Positions 11,846-24,110 are shown, counted from the first letter of the stretch. The stretch: 64,000 nucleotides of DNA from Trichoplusia ni (GCF_003590095.1 NC_039483.1:14880001-14944000), one strand, 5' to 3'. Made by a program: numbers and translations. Notes: generated by a model from the letters alone, not told the origin.

Positions 11846-11928
11846 ATGTCTCTAAGTAGAACAATTAATAAAATAACTAGATCAAGGCGAGAACAGTCTG
11901 GAATGAAACAGAAGCATAAAATCCACAG
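11846..11928 (+). CDS. Possible N-terminal coding exon ending at a splice donor (unrecognised)
   Basis: An ATG at 11846 opens 27 codons plus two bases, and the frame would stop immediately after the sequence CAG|GTGAGT at 11926-11934, which matches the splice-donor consensus well. The predicted peptide begins MSLSRTINKITRSRREQSG and is basic (many Lys and Arg). I recognise no domain. The match between the end of the open frame and a strong donor is the only support. A downstream exon could not be identified, so this may be a chance arrangement. Confidence 0.22.
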
Positions 11929-12059
11929 GTGAGTGAAGTTTTACGAGGAATAAATTACGTGTATGAAATTACTGTTTTATATGAGACTCGTAAACGCGGG
12001 CATTATTGCGAAAGTGTTGGATCTGTTCATATGAAGATTATGTATCGCGTGATGAGTTT

Positions 12060-12215
12060 GAAGCTGTGATAACACGTGTCGGCAACAAAACGCGGCTGGC
12101 GTCACCCGGCGGTAAGGTTTAGTCAGTAAGAGTCAGACACTACCCGTTCCCTCCCCCGAGCGAGCAAGTGTCTAAGAGGATTGATTCCCACCTATCAAAA
12201 AAAGGACTGCCAAGT
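12060..12215 (+). repeat. SINE with AGTCAGTAAGAGTC block and A-rich tail
   Basis: A GC-rich 5' part (GCGGCTGGCGTCACCCGGCG) leads into GTTTAGTCAGTAAGAGTCAG, then ACTACCCGTTCCCTCCCC, and ends in an A run near 12200. A second copy with the same order lies at 63455-63592. The layout resembles SINEs abundant in noctuid moths. Confidence 0.6.
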
Positions 12216-13380
12216 CAATAATCTCTTCGATATCAAGGCATGCAACGATATATAATAAGAAACGTTGTTTAAAAAATAAATATCACTATTTCCATATTTC
12301 AAAAGCCAATAAACATGGTTCTTCTGCGCCAGATCTCTCTCTGATCGCATCAAATTTCCGCCATTTTAAAATACCATTTTTATATTTGGTTTTTCTCATG
12401 ATATAAATCCTTCCGTCAATAATTTTAAAATATCGCCTATATATTGGCTAGCCACTGACACGCTTCAGTTGCAAGCACAATATTAAAACGTAAACTAGCC
12501 CAATATACATAAATTCAGGAAAAATATACACTTTATATCATATCAGCTATCTAGCCGTTCATGTCATGCGAAACTTTTGCTGTTAGCGTTTGTGACGTCA
12601 CATGCCAGTAGAATTTTATATTATCTCATTTCATGATGAAAACCTTTGCCCGCTGTAGATAGCTCTCTTGACATTATATTTTCAAAATAAATAAACATTC
12701 GTCTTTTAAAAAGGAGGTAGTGCTTTGTTATAGTTAATGTTCATGTGGAAATATAAAGAAAATGTCTAGGCTGTGTATAAAATAATGTCTTTATTCAATT
12801 AAATGTCAGCTATTCCGTGAAAACTTAAAAGTTTTTTTTTAAGATCTAAAGTCACAAAGCCTTGGTAACAGTAATTTCATATAATATTTTATGACGTGAA
12901 ACAAGCAGAAAGATGTTTATACAACAAATCTGAAATATTTAAAATAATATTTAACAAAGAAATATCTCCACAATTCAAAATATCAACTAGTTAAATTCAT
13001 AAAGTTAAACAACAATCCGATGGTAAATGAAATAAAAGATAGATTAAGGTCCCGTTTGCGAAAGTCAAATTGTTTTCCTCCCGAAATTGGTTCATCTTTA
13101 TCATTGAAACGAATTTGGAGAATTTTCATTGGAGCAATATATTTCTGTAGGCAGGACTACTGCATGGGTGATTAATTGGATGAATTTACTGCTTGTCTCG
13201 ATTTCGGACTTATCTTACCGAACGAATGAATTCAGCGTTATTCTAAATTAGCGTCGATTTAAAAGAAAAAAGATAACGCCTTGGTTTGTTCCGTTTTTCT
13301 TCTTACCCCAAAGTTATTCAAACAAAACCCGATCATATATTTTTAATTAAATTTCTGTGCATTGAAAAAGCCAGTCAGTT
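12216..13380. other. Stretch with no gene seen; one CRE-like palindrome
   Basis: AT-rich, no long frame. The 12-base palindrome TGTGACGTCACA at 12591-12602 is noted under findings. Confidence 0.4.
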
Positions 13381-13570
13381 TAGGTAAATGTGGTCTTACC
13401 ATACGTCATTATAGAAATCAGTATTACATTAATGTGCCACGACTGGGTACAGGCCTCTTCGGACATGGGGTAGATTTAAGCATTTACCACGCGATTGCAG
13501 ATTCCTTTATTTTGAATCCAGGTTACCTCACGATGTTTTCCATCACCGTATGTCAGTGGTTTCTTAGAAT
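13381..13570 (-). repeat. Degenerate dispersed repeat with a CTCACGATGTTTTCC block
   Basis: Plus-strand blocks ACTGGGTACAGGCCTCTTCG and CCTCACGATGTTTTCCATCA are typical of a lepidopteran repeat. The copy at 62320-62500 shares the second block as CTCGCGATGTTTTCCTTTAC. The 92-codon frame over it (13362-13640) is a by-product. Confidence 0.5.
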
Positions 13571-14516
13571 AATAAGTTTGCCTCAGAAAAAAATGTACAG
13601 AATTAGTTTTCAAAACTCCTTAATATGTAATTTTCATTAAATTATTGGATACTGAGTATTTAAGTTAAAATTACATGTGTAAAAAGCTTAAATAGTTGTA
13701 GCGGAAATGACGAGTTCGACGAATTTAAGGAAATTGGCGACTAATCGAAGAAGGAATCTTTCAGATGCTTACTCGCATGGTTGGGTCAAATAAAAGGCTA
13801 TAAATAAACCATATTGGAACATTGAAAGGCTATTTTCGTACTCAGAATTTAGGTCGAAAATACTTTAAATGCTGAATTTGTCCTTTCCTAACTCCTTTAC
13901 TTTTTTGGAAGACGTGCTTTAGATGAATAATCCGAAACAAAGAACTATCGATCAATATTACCCTGCTAAGCTTAGACATATTAACTCTTTTCTAATACCT
14001 TCTCTCATTTGCGTAGCAACTGCACGCTCAGTTGATCCTATAATCGCTTTTCACGGTATAAAGGTGACTTATGTTTGGGAAGCATAGGGGTTTACTCAAA
14101 TCCGGGGAGGTTTGTCATTTACACACCGTTTGACAGACAGGGTGTAGGCTTTGGCGGAATATACCCACTCGGGGTCACCCTTTGACATTAAAAAGTGAAG
14201 CATCCGAGCGCAGTGTTTGTGGGTTTAGGTTAAATACGCCTGTTCGTGACCTGAAGTGTGACCTTAAGTGGCATTAACTCCTACGTTTTCGTAAAAAATT
14301 GTTTGAATTTTTGGGTGAAAAGTTTTCGAAATTTTGAACATTTGGTACTAGTATAATTGTCAGGTGATTTAAAATTAAATTGTTATACAAACGTCTATTG
14401 GTAAAAGTTATTCTTATAGCTAAGTTCATATAACGTATCCTAAAAAAATAATGACGCACAAATACACATCATTAGCAAAAGATTCACCAAATTCGTATGG
14501 AAGGATTACTTAAATT
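13571..14516. other. Stretch with no gene seen
   Basis: No open frame above chance and no recognised repeat. A moderately GC-rich patch at about 14090-14230 has no clear identity. Confidence 0.4.
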
Positions 14517-15312
14517 ACTCAATACTCAATACTCAATACATTTATTGCATTCCACAATGTGAACTTAGGTGGTAGGTACACAAGATACATTAGTTTTGGA
14601 GCATTGTGGGCCCTGTCGGGCATAACAAAAATAAGAATTTGGAGGAGGGCTATTAATAACATTTTCAGTTTTACAAATTAATAATAATATAGGTAAAGTA
14701 TTTCTACAATTCTTATCTACATTTGGTTTTGGTATTCTACTCTATATCTACATTTTTATGAATTTAAATTATAAATATATTTTATTATTATTCTATATAA
14801 ATTAACACTATTTATTTATTTCTGTTTTAATTATTTACTTTATCACTTAAATATTCTTTTATACTATAATAACATTTTTGGATGAGGAATTGTTTTAAAT
14901 TGTTTATAAATATGTTACATTTTTGTTCATTTTTAATTTTATCTGGTAATTTATTGTATATTTTGACTGACATTACTAAAGTACTTGTAGAGTGTATTGT
15001 CAGCTTAGACCCTGGTAGGTTTAGCCTGTTTTTGTGTCGCAGTGTATAGTTAGTTTGTATGTGTTCGCGTGTAGTGAAGAGTTTTTGATTATGTCTAACG
15101 AATTTGCATATTTCTAAGATATATATGGAGGGAAGGGTTAGAATTTTATGTTCTTTAAAAAAGGGTTTGCAGCTGTCTGTGTTTTCTATGTTAGCTAATA
15201 TTCTAATAAGTCGTTTTTGTAGTATGAAAAGTGTGTTACTGAGACCTATGACGTCAAGTCCTCGATTCCCAGGAAAATTCCACAAATCTACATATATTTT
15301 TTTACTCTGCAT
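14517..15312 (-). mobile_element. 5'-truncated Jockey/CR1-like LINE with ATTGAGT-repeat tail
   Basis: The minus strand carries the end of a reverse-transcriptase-type coding region (15312 to 14827), then about 290 bases of 3' UTR. The tail is three units of the heptamer whose plus-strand form is ACTCAAT (14517-14537). 5' truncation with a short repeat tail is the usual result of target-primed reverse transcription. Confidence 0.75.
14827..15312 (-). pseudogene. C-terminal remnant of a LINE reverse-transcriptase protein
   Basis: The 161-codon frame carries the block FILQKRLIRILANI followed by CKPFFKEHKILTLPSIYILE. This pattern (LQKR.IRI, then C.PLF...ILTLPS.YI.E) typifies the region C-terminal to the reverse transcriptase in Jockey- and CR1-like LINEs. 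The polymerase and endonuclease domains are missing, so it cannot act. The first ATG is internal to the original protein, not a true start. The natural stop is retained at 14827-14829. Confidence 0.75.
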
Positions 15313-16209
15313 ATTATGTAAGTAAGTACATTATTTTCTAAATTCTTGGCCCTTTCTATATTGTGTCGAGAACGGTACAAAGGTTAGTACTGTCTCTTAT
15401 TATTTAAATTAGTTCTGTGGGTATAAAAATTAAGGTTTTAACCTACAAAAACATTTTGGGCTAGGTCACTTTTCTCAATTTAAGCATGAGTTGCCCTGTT
15501 GTATGCTAATAAATAGACCTTAAGATACCTTTTAATGTGAACTTTCGTATTCCTAAATGAGATAAGGCCTCGCCCTGAGGTTTATTGTTTTTAACAACAA
15601 TAATTACGAAAATTATATCAAAATCAAAGAGACGGCCACCCAACAGCTACAATATTTTTCCCAATGATTTTTTTTATAATAAAGGCAGCATGCGAGATTT
15701 CAAAACGACGATTGAATCAGTTTTATCAATTGTGGAATATTATTCAATAATGAATCATCTTCACGAATTTAATTATAAAAATTAATGTTTTTTTTTTCAT
15801 TCTTCAAATACAAAACATTCTTCATTGCACGCTGCGTTCGATTGAACGAAATTTACGATACGACGCGACCTCAAAGTAAAATCTGCCGTAATTCCGATCA
15901 GTGATTTATTCAATCAAACCGTGTGATCTAACCGACGTACTCATTACGTTACTGCGTCATTAACCTATACGGTAAAGGTACCCCGAGGTTATTTTTATTT
16001 GATCCCATTAATATGTTGGGAGCGCGTGCGAATATGCCGATAATTTTGGCAACTTTATTCAATAATTGATTGTTACACGTGTGGGTCAATTTGCATGTTT
16101 TTATTGACTTTTTTATGTAATTTTACGATGTACTGACTTATTTTATATAATTTTGTAATTTAAAACAAAAGGCGGCATTTAGGGTTTTAAACAGAGAGGC
16201 TAAAGAAAA
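15313..16209. other. Stretch with no gene seen; a CpG-richer part at 15830-16080
   Basis: No gene. Around 15830-16080 the sequence is less AT-rich and reads as unique DNA with motifs such as ACACGTGT. A cis-regulatory role is only a guess. Confidence 0.35.
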
Positions 16210-16338
16210 AATTGTTGTTATAGCGACATCATAGATACATATTGAAACGTTAATGAGATACAGCGCAGTGACAAACGGACAGAATGCGTTCGTTCCAGAG
16301 GTTCCGTTTTTACCCTTCGGGTACGAAATCCAAAAATA
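16210..16338 (+). repeat. GGTTCCGT/TTTACCC dispersed repeat, 3' half
   Basis: The run TATAGCGACATCATAGATAC leads to GAGATACAGC, then GGTTCCGTTTTTACCCTTCG, the standard order of this family. Confidence 0.6.
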
Positions 16339-17679
16339 AGTTTGCCTTGCCATTTCACTAGAAACTCATGAAACAAAAGCAAAACTTGTCAACCCTACCT
16401 GCGCTCTTCATCACTAAAAAGTACATAATCACTACCTAATCAATATGTACCGTGTAATGTATCTTCTATTCTTTGAAACTAAAATGTTAACTAGAATTTC
16501 TTTTGTCTAGTCTAACAACAAACAGCGTTTACCGAATATTGACCGAATAGGGATGAGTTTCTGGAACTATCTAAAAGTTTCCATTTTAAATTATTTTATC
16601 GAAAAGACTATTAAACCCTCAGACAGGTACCTGAAGGTGAAGATGTACAGTAAGAAATAAAAAGATCGTTATTTAAGACAAATAATCTGATCTGTGTTAT
16701 GATTCGAACCAAAAAAATATTCCATGAGCTTTATTTTGTTATATTGATCTATAACTGAAATTTTGTGACGTCACAAATAGTACATTAAAAAAGAAATATA
16801 AAAAGAGAGATTCGTGAACATTCATGTTGCAAAAATGTATTACTTTACAATGATGTCGATATCGTCTACTCTACATTTTGTAATTCAAAGAACCTGAAGA
16901 ACACGTCAAAAATTATAGTAAATACGTAAGGATTCACGTAAAACCTTATAGTAGACTAATAATAAACATTAATAGTTACACTTTGAAAAATAGTTTATGC
17001 ATGAACAATGTACAATAAGACATTAGGATTACTAAGATATTTTCTACTAGTCAGCATTTTCATTAATCTTTCACTGGCACTTCTATGGCCTAAAGAGTTA
17101 TCGTTACATATATTTAAATCTGTTCATATAAAAAAATATTGTTCAAGTAAAATATAATATTTTTGGACCAAAGATTATATATTGCTTGACCTTTTTACGG
17201 CCGGTCATATTTTGTCGGGACATTGAAAGTGATCAATTTCTTCGTCGTAACAGTAACCCTCTGACGTAAAAGCTTTCAGTTTCAATAAAGGTTGTGAACC
17301 AAGTTATGAGCAGGAGCGTTTTATAAAAAAATATTAAAGGCGTGGAAACTATTACGTTCAAAATTTTAATTGAATTAATTAACTAATTAAGGCTGTTGGT
17401 GTCTCTGTCAAGACAGAGGTCGTTGTGTAATGAATTGCCACGCTATACCACGAACCGGCCAAAATGCGGGAGACGTTATACGGCTTCTCTGGTTTAGTTA
17501 TTGAAAGTCTGACATTACAAACTTCTTCCCCCAAATAAGTGCGTGTCCATGACGATTCCTTGCCTTACCAGAAAAAAAATCGAATCTAATGAAATGTCTT
17601 AAATACTATTTTATGTAAATCTTAAACTTATGTAAGTAATTAATAAACAAAGAACTGTTTGGTAAAGCTGAATAAATAT
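16339..17679. other. Stretch with no gene seen
   Basis: AT-rich. It contains a 16-base perfect palindrome (listed separately) and a short inverted repeat CTGTCAAGACAG near 17405. Confidence 0.4.
16762..16777. promoter_or_regulatory. 16-base palindrome containing a CRE (TGACGTCA)
   Basis: TTTGTGACGTCACAAA is a perfect palindrome centred on the full cAMP-response-element octamer, the binding site of CREB/ATF bZIP dimers. No promoter or gene is evident beside it, so function is unproven. Confidence 0.3.
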
Positions 17680-17775
17680 ATAAATACTTTGTATTGTTAG
17701 GAGGTTCCTCCCTCTGGAGCGCTGACCACCGGTAGCTTGGATCCTGTTCCCGTTGCCGGTTAGACACAACTTTAT
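17680..17775 (-). repeat. Possible LINE 3'-terminal fragment
   Basis: A GC-rich island in AT-rich flanks. The minus strand reads GATCCAAGCTACCGGTGGTC, then GCTCCAGAGGGAGGAAC, followed by TTTATATATTTATTCAGC. The pattern resembles the 3' end of a lepidopteran LINE, but I cannot assign the family. Confidence 0.35.
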
Positions 17776-18065
17776 ACATGTATTTTAGAAATGAATGTAT
17801 TTTTAAAGAAAACATTAATATACTTAGACATTACTCAAACTACGGCAAGTCCTGCTCTACACCACTTATACCTTGCCCCACAGTTCTACACGCGTATTTT
17901 TTCCGTCGCCTTTTATTACTTAGGTGTGAACTTGGTTTTATATCCAATCAAATCACAATGAAGCCAGTGCTTGTGCCCGTATCACCAGCAAATTACATGT
18001 AATAGAGCAGTCAACGTGTTATGGCAGGACGGCGGCCACGTAAACTTTTAATTGAATTTATTAAA
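17776..18065. other. Short stretch with no gene seen
   Basis: The 74-codon frame at 17778-18002 has no motif and is of chance length. Confidence 0.4.
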
Positions 18066-18260
18066 CTGCGACGTAATAATAGGGGTGTTATAAATTTGAC
18101 TTATATATCTGTCTGTGGTGTCGATAGCTCTTAAAAGGCTTGAGCGATTTCAGTTTAGTTTGTTTAACGTTATGGGTGAATTATGTGAGAGTGTTTTTAG
18201 AAATGAAAGATTTTAAAATAGAAGTCGATCGGTCACCAGTTTTGGGGATGAAAATGGGGA
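18066..18260 (+). repeat. Dispersed repeat with a GGGGTGTTATAAATTTGAC block
   Basis: It contains GCGACGTAATAATAGGGGTG, TATCTGTCTGTGGTGTCG and AGGCTTGAGCGATTTCAGTT. It corresponds to the AACCCCGACGC repeat found in reverse at 4618. Confidence 0.5.
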
Positions 18261-19425
18261 ATAATGACTGATGTTATTTAACAAATATATGTTTTTGCGT
18301 TTTAAAGATAGGTATTAGTACAAACTTTTTGTACGTAAGTCTTTTTACTTGACTTGGTCTTTGAATGCCTTAAGGGTGTGAACTAGTCGTGGATTGTAAG
18401 AGTCAAAAATTTTATACACAGTGTAGTTTATCAAAGTTAAGCACGCTAGAATTTTGACATTGCTGCTGTTACAAACTATGGAATAGCAAAACAACTAAGC
18501 TTTGTTCTTAAGTATCCAAATTAGTTCGAAAAGTAATAAATCTTCAGTCACTGAACTGCTAGTAAAACTAACAGCATCGGCTAAACAACAAATAAAAATG
18601 TTGTTTGCATTAGAAGGGCAAAGACTTCAGGCAAACTTAAAACTTTTAGATGAAAAATAACTCTTAATTGACCGTCTTCATAGATTGTCTGTCTTCAAAA
18701 ACGATTTTAAATATCCATTATATTTTCTAAATATAAAAACGTATATTTATTTTAAATACCTACTTAGAATGGTTAGTATCTATATAATTTTATACTTCAT
18801 CACTATTCCCCTGCCCTCATTCCAATTATTATTTGGGGTCGGCGCAACATGTATACTCCTTCCAAACATTTCTATCGGACGTCACATCTCACAAGAAACA
18901 CTCTTTGCAGGCATATCGTCTTTTACACAATCCATCCTTCGTGTCCTTGGACGTCCTTTTCCCCTATATCCATACTCAACACAATTTCATACATCAAAAT
19001 ATTTTTATAATCATTAGAAATGCAAACTATATCACTTGTACAACGTAAACAAAGTCACAAAAATAATGAAAGAAATATGATTCATACATTTTTAGAGAGC
19101 GTCATATTCATTTAATGAAACATTTATTCAGATTTATATGACACCAATTTGTCGGATGGCCCCGGTATGAGTATGACACTAAATCAAAATATTTCAACTA
19201 ATTAGGGTGGAATTTGAAACGTGACATTGATTAACGCATTGGGATTAACGCCTTCAAAATATATGACGTCATCATCAGGAGTTATTATTTCCGTATTCAT
19301 GTTTATAAGACTTTTCAAAGTATATGACGGATAAGAATACAAGTACTACGAGGATCTGTCACGTCTTAAACTGATAAATTTTATGATGGGTGCTTAATGC
19401 CTCTTAGCAGTCTTAGCGTCTTATT
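18261..19425. other. Stretch with no gene seen
   Basis: Two overlapping frames at 18685-19017 (110 codons) and 18833-19048 (71 codons) are open but lack motifs and do not look spliced. They are treated as chance. Confidence 0.4.
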
Positions 19426-19565
19426 AGGGTTTCGCAAGCAAAGGGGAAAAGTTGTATCCTCTACCTCAGGCATCGCTGTCTGACTGTACTTACGTCTTTA
19501 AAGAAACATGATGACTTGCTGGTTGATATTTTTATAGATGTTGTATTTCTCTTGCCGCTATAGAT
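19426..19565 (-). repeat. GGTTCCGT/TTTACCC dispersed repeat
   Basis: AGGGTTTCGCAAGCAAAGGG, then AGGCATCGCTGTCTGACTG and TTGTATTTCTCTTGCCGC, match the order of the reverse-orientation copies at 6352 and 23966. Confidence 0.55.
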
Positions 19566-19906
19566 TAAATACCTTATTCAGACTATGACCATGCATTCAA
19601 ACGAATTCAGTACTCAACCGAAAAAAACTGATAAACAAGATTTCAGTAATGCTTTTAAATGTAGTTATTAAGATTGGCAGTTTTCACGCCAAGAGATCCA
19701 AAAACACTTTTTCGTGACACGATAAAATTGACAGATTGAATTATGGCTACATGTAATATATTTTAGTATTATCTTATTTATCTATCAATCTAGATGTTAC
19801 TGTCATGAATATAAATAAGGTAAAGCCTACCTCCGTGGTATTTATAATAATAAAATTGCTTGAAAACTTTCCGTCCGTCGGCAAAAACCTCTTGTCATAT
19901 GAAAAA

Positions 19907-20152
19907 CTAGTTGTTGCCCGCGACTTCGTTCCCGTGGGTAGAAGATATAAGTTACGATTTATACCTGCCCTGATTTTTTCACATTTTCCTTTGTACCTTC
20001 GCTCCAATTAGTCGCAGCGTGATGATTTATCGCCTGAAGCCTTCCTCGATTAATGGTCTATTCAACAAAAAATAATTTTTCAATTTGGACCAGTAGTTCC
20101 TGAGATTAGCACGTTCAAACAAACAAACAAACAAACTCTTGATCTTTATGAC
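19907..20152 (-). mobile_element. Short Helitron, 5' end missing
   Basis: On the minus strand it ends CGCGGGCAACAACTAG, with the CTAG terminus next to a host T, preceded by the CCCACGGG...CGCGGGC end region. It lacks the TCTATACTAATATA start seen in the copy at 20851. The interior, including GGACCAGTAGTTCCTGAGAT, matches that copy closely. Confidence 0.7.
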
Positions 20153-20850
20153 ATCACGACACTTGCTTGGATATGGTTATTACAGATTAATTTTAAAACA
20201 TTAGCAAAGCGTTACACAATGATTATAGAAAACGAACAGGAAGGCTAAATGGCGATATTCCTTTTCGACAAGTGCTGTATTGGACCAGTACAATAGCTAC
20301 CTATAGTGCTCTGACTGCGTCTTCTCGGATTAATGTACAGGTTCAGGTTTTCTTACAGTTTTTTTATTTAATCTTTTGATAGTCTATCCCGGAATAATGA
20401 AAAACGCCATTGGGAAAAAAGCACATCAGCTCCTATGTTTGGGATTCGAATTTTGTATTCAAATTTAAAGCTGAAACAAGTAGATTATGATTCATCACTG
20501 AACCATTTATGCACGACTAGTATCACGACACATATTAAATGACGTCTATAAGTGGTAACATCTGTACTACTCTGTTTCCAAATAAACGAAACTACTCCGA
20601 ACATATTTTACGTACAAACAGGGTACAAGTGAGCAAGTGCTGTAGTTTTTCCTCGACTTTGATTAAACAAGACTCGTTGGGTTCTGAATTACTTCGAGAA
20701 CGTTTGGACCTTTTTTCAGTGATGTTACTTTTTCGTGAACGCTATTCCCAAATGATTTGTCGGACCTTCAAATATTATTTGGCATATAAAACAAACAAGA
20801 AAATGCTGGCTGTTGTAGAAAATAATGCTATTGTTTTTCTATATTCTGAA
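20153..20850. other. Spacer between two Helitrons
   Basis: No gene is supported. A 120-codon frame at 20539-20901 runs into the next Helitron, has no motif, and is near the longest length expected by chance. Confidence 0.4.
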
Positions 20851-21112
20851 CTAGCTGTTGCCGGCGACTTCATCTCCGTGGGTAGAAGATATAAGTTATG
20901 ATTTATACCTGCCCTGTTTTTTTTTTCACATTTTCCATTGTATCTTCGCTCCTATTAGTCGCAGCGTGATGGTTTATAGCCTAAAGCCTTCCTCGATGAA
21001 AAGTCTATAGTCAACACAAAAAGATTTTTTCAATTTGGACCAGTAGTTCTTGAGATTAGCGCGTTCAAACAAACAAACTCTTCAGCTTTATATATTAGTA
21101 TAGAAGTATAGA
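20851..21112 (-). mobile_element. Short Helitron, near complete, about 260 bp
   Basis: On the minus strand it begins TCTATACTTCTATACTAATA and ends GCCGGCAACAGCTAG. It lies between A (20850) and T (21113), as Helitrons do. The interior carries AAACAAACAAACTC and GGACCAGTAGTTCTTGAGAT on the plus strand. It has no coding capacity and is most similar to 19907-20152 and 48664-48916. Confidence 0.75.
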
Positions 21113-23299
21113 TATAGATTTGAAACTACCATTGTTATTTCGAAGAAAAACAGTGAAACAAAAGAATCTCGCATCATTTACTAATCCAAGCAAATCTGAA
21201 AATAAAGTTTAGCTTTGGAATTATGCAAACGTCTATTTTTATTTCGCTCTAAACGACGTCAAAAAATAAAACAAAAAATGAGATTTACAACCTAAGTCTT
21301 TACAAAGTAATTTAGACGGATAAGTATACTTAATATTAGATCATTAGGCTTTTTTTGTAACAAAGCTAACATAAATTGTGAATACATTTAAAACGGAGGT
21401 GTTATTTTTAAACAAATTATGACGATTATTCCTAATGGTATCAAAGTCATTTTCGTGATAACAAACATTAGGTGTAATATGAGTTTTCACTTCAATTCAC
21501 TTGGTACATTAGAATCGCGTGGTAGTATTTTATTTAATGCCTTGATTCCAAATCCTCGTATAATATGTCCCATTAAGGCCATATGCCTTTACACATGATT
21601 TGTTATAAGCATCAACGTAGCGCATTTGACGAACGCACGCACACAGCGCTAGATTTAACTAAAACGCACACATTAACAAGCGTTTACAGTATCACTGACA
21701 ACATACCATGTACACCCTTCTTATAAAGCGGTCTGCATACAACCTCCTTGCCTGCGTTTCATGTGCGTTTCTTAGGCGTGTAAAACACTCCGTCTACATA
21801 ATGCCTAAAAATATTAACTTAGACGAAAAAGTGATTTTTCTTAAACATTTAATATGAAGAATATTTGATACGGTTGGAACTTTCACAGCTGTGTTTTAAT
21901 GACGCAGAAAGCCTACGAAAAGACTTGAATAAATATTTGTTTAGCTAACACAAATGTTGTTGTAAACATTGGAGGTGAAATCGAATGACATTAGTCTTAT
22001 AATGTAATTGACATTTACTTAGACTAAATAAAGTTCTAGGTTTTGTCTCTTAATTACCTACGTAGTACTGGGTATCATTAATCTGTAAGAAAAAAAAACA
22101 TTAAATATCTATCATTCATTTGTGTATCTATGAACACTTGCGTCTATAAAGAAATAAATTTACATAACTAGTGACACAATTCGATTTAAACCTAAAAAAC
22201 TGTAAATCTGACTATAACGGGAATGTCAGGAAAATACGTCTTTAAATTACTGTCAAAAATTCGATTTAGCTGGAATTGTATAGTACATGACAGAACACGG
22301 ATGAAACGGAGTCTCAACTATTTTTACATCCTCCACCAATATAGACTACACAAGCAATAGTTTAAAATGACACACGAAGGCGCATCCATTACATTATTGC
22401 TCTGCGAAAGGTCAGAGTTCATTCGTTCGAAAGGACTTTGAAATATTACTGTCATATATTGAAAATTCGACTCGCGGGGTATTGTTCGCGATCATTACGT
22501 AAGTATCTATATTACAGTGTATCGCATTTCTGTTTGATCGTGCTATAGGATCGTTTGAGACAATGGTACAGCTGTTTTAGTATAGGTAATATTTTTTAAC
22601 ATTTTGCGCTTAGGAATTTAATCCTTGTGAATGAACTTGCGTCTAGCATTGGCACATTGGCGTGGTCATCTGTACGACACGGCGACTAGTAAAAAAATGT
22701 TTAAATACCAATAAATCACATTATAAGATAACCTACACATTTTTTAATTTAATTATAATTATGACGTAAAACCCAACTATAAAAGTGTTCTCAATTCAAA
22801 GAGTCGTTCTTTACTTTTTTGTAAACAGTCACAAGATGTTATAGTTATAATAATATCTTTTTAAAAATACTTTTCGAAATAAGAACACAATTTCTTCCTG
22901 GCCTAATAAAGTTGAGTACTTTCGTTGATTGATAAATGAATTGTTTAAATAATGACCTGTCAGCAGGCCGCTGTTTTCTTTTTAATACTGGCTGAATCGC
23001 TCTTAAAAAGAAGTCGCTATTTTTATATTTTAAGCGGCAATAAAAATGACTTGTCATTTCTTACTATTTCTTTTTTCGTAATACTCGTAAATAATGTGAG
23101 TAAGTAAATAAGTGTAACTATAAGTGTATAAAGTTTGTAATAATTAACAAAATTGTGCTCTCTTTTTGCTCGTTTTTTTTTTCGAAAATATAATTTAATA
23201 TTAGTAAGCAAAGACAATAAATAAACTGCCATTTTTTTTATCCATAATACCGTCAATGGAGAACATTTGTGACTGTTTTACGAGTGATTGGGATCATCA
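21113..23299. other. Stretch with no gene seen
   Basis: AT-rich sequence. Frames at 22845-23057 and 23023-23256 on the minus strand are 70-77 codons, motif-free and of chance length. Confidence 0.4.
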
Positions 23300-23425
23300 A
23301 GGAAACCCCGACGTGCGTGACATGTCGCGGCTTCGATTACCGTGTAGAATATGCGGTTGCGTGATCAACAAATGCTTTTTTCTGAATCTATGTGTATTTG
23401 TACATGAAAGTTGAATGTTACTGAA
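23300..23425 (+). repeat. tRNA-derived SINE
   Basis: A B-box-like GGCTTCGATTACC is followed by GTGTAGAATATGCGG, TGATCAACAAATGC and TCTATGTGTATTTGTACATG. The post-B-box order matches 26806 (AGGACAAACATTTGTGTGAT) and 38836. It creates a 52-residue frame, 23256-23414, which looks deceptively protein-like. Confidence 0.6.
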
Positions 23426-23965
23426 AAACCCTGCTACAGGATTAAACGTGCGTTTTTATTATTAATGTTGCATATTTCATAGGACTGTTGTAATAATCCT
23501 CAAAAGCTAAATAAAACTGACTCTACAATACAGCTGTTACAATTTCTCCTGAATGTCATTGAACTTGGCTTAAGCCATAATTACACAGCAATGTGAACTT
23601 GGCCCTTTCACTTCACCGATATAAATAGTCCGCCCTTTGCTACACATGATATTTCTAAATTATTATTTTTAAATAATCAATGTGGTCGAAGTTATTTTGA
23701 ACGCATGAAGTTCATTTCTTTAATGTAGTTATTAATACTCTTTTCTTACCACCTCTATGTTAAGTAATTGTAATCTCCTTGCAAGACGTGAATGTTTTCA
23801 ATTACTTCATATGTGACTTTTTCTTTTTTTTAGTGTCCTGGCCGTTCTAGTTTAAGTGATTTCTGTGAAACAATTAAAATACTGAAAAAATAAATAATGA
23901 TAAAAAAAAGTCAAAAACAAAATGTCAAAAATTACATTTGCGTGCGCCGTTTGCGACTCACATTT
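23426..23965. other. Stretch with no gene seen
   Basis: No open frame of note and no recognised repeat. Confidence 0.4.
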
Positions 23966-24110
23966 CTAGGTTTCCGTACCCAAAGAGTAAAAATGGAACC
24001 CTATTACTAAGGCATTGCTTTATGTCCGTCTGTCACCAGGCTGAATGTCATGAATGTTATATTGAGTTTTTTTTGTAAATATGTAGTTTTGTTGCCGCTT
24101 ATAACAATGA
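23966..24110 (-). repeat. GGTTCCGT/TTTACCC dispersed repeat
   Basis: TTTCCGTACCCAAAGAGTAA, then CTATTACTAAGGCATTGC, TCCGTCTGTCACCAGGCTG and TTTTGTTGCCGCTTATAACA give the full characteristic order in reverse. Confidence 0.65.

Noticed and set aside
18685..19048. Overlapping frames of 110 and 71 codons
   Set aside because: No recognisable domain, no splice or promoter signals, and lengths compatible with chance.
20539..20901. 120-codon plus-strand frame
   Set aside because: It has no motif, runs into a Helitron end, and is near the maximum length expected by chance in a 64-kb AT-rich window.
23256..23414. A 52-residue frame (MENICDCFTSDWDHQGNPDV...) containing SRLRLPCRICG, which looked like the start of a nuclear-receptor zinc finger
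   Set aside because: Most of the frame lies in a tRNA-derived SINE: the TTCGATTACC B box and the TGATCAACAAATGC block recur in order at 26806 and 38836. The only possible donor there (GTTGCG) is poor.
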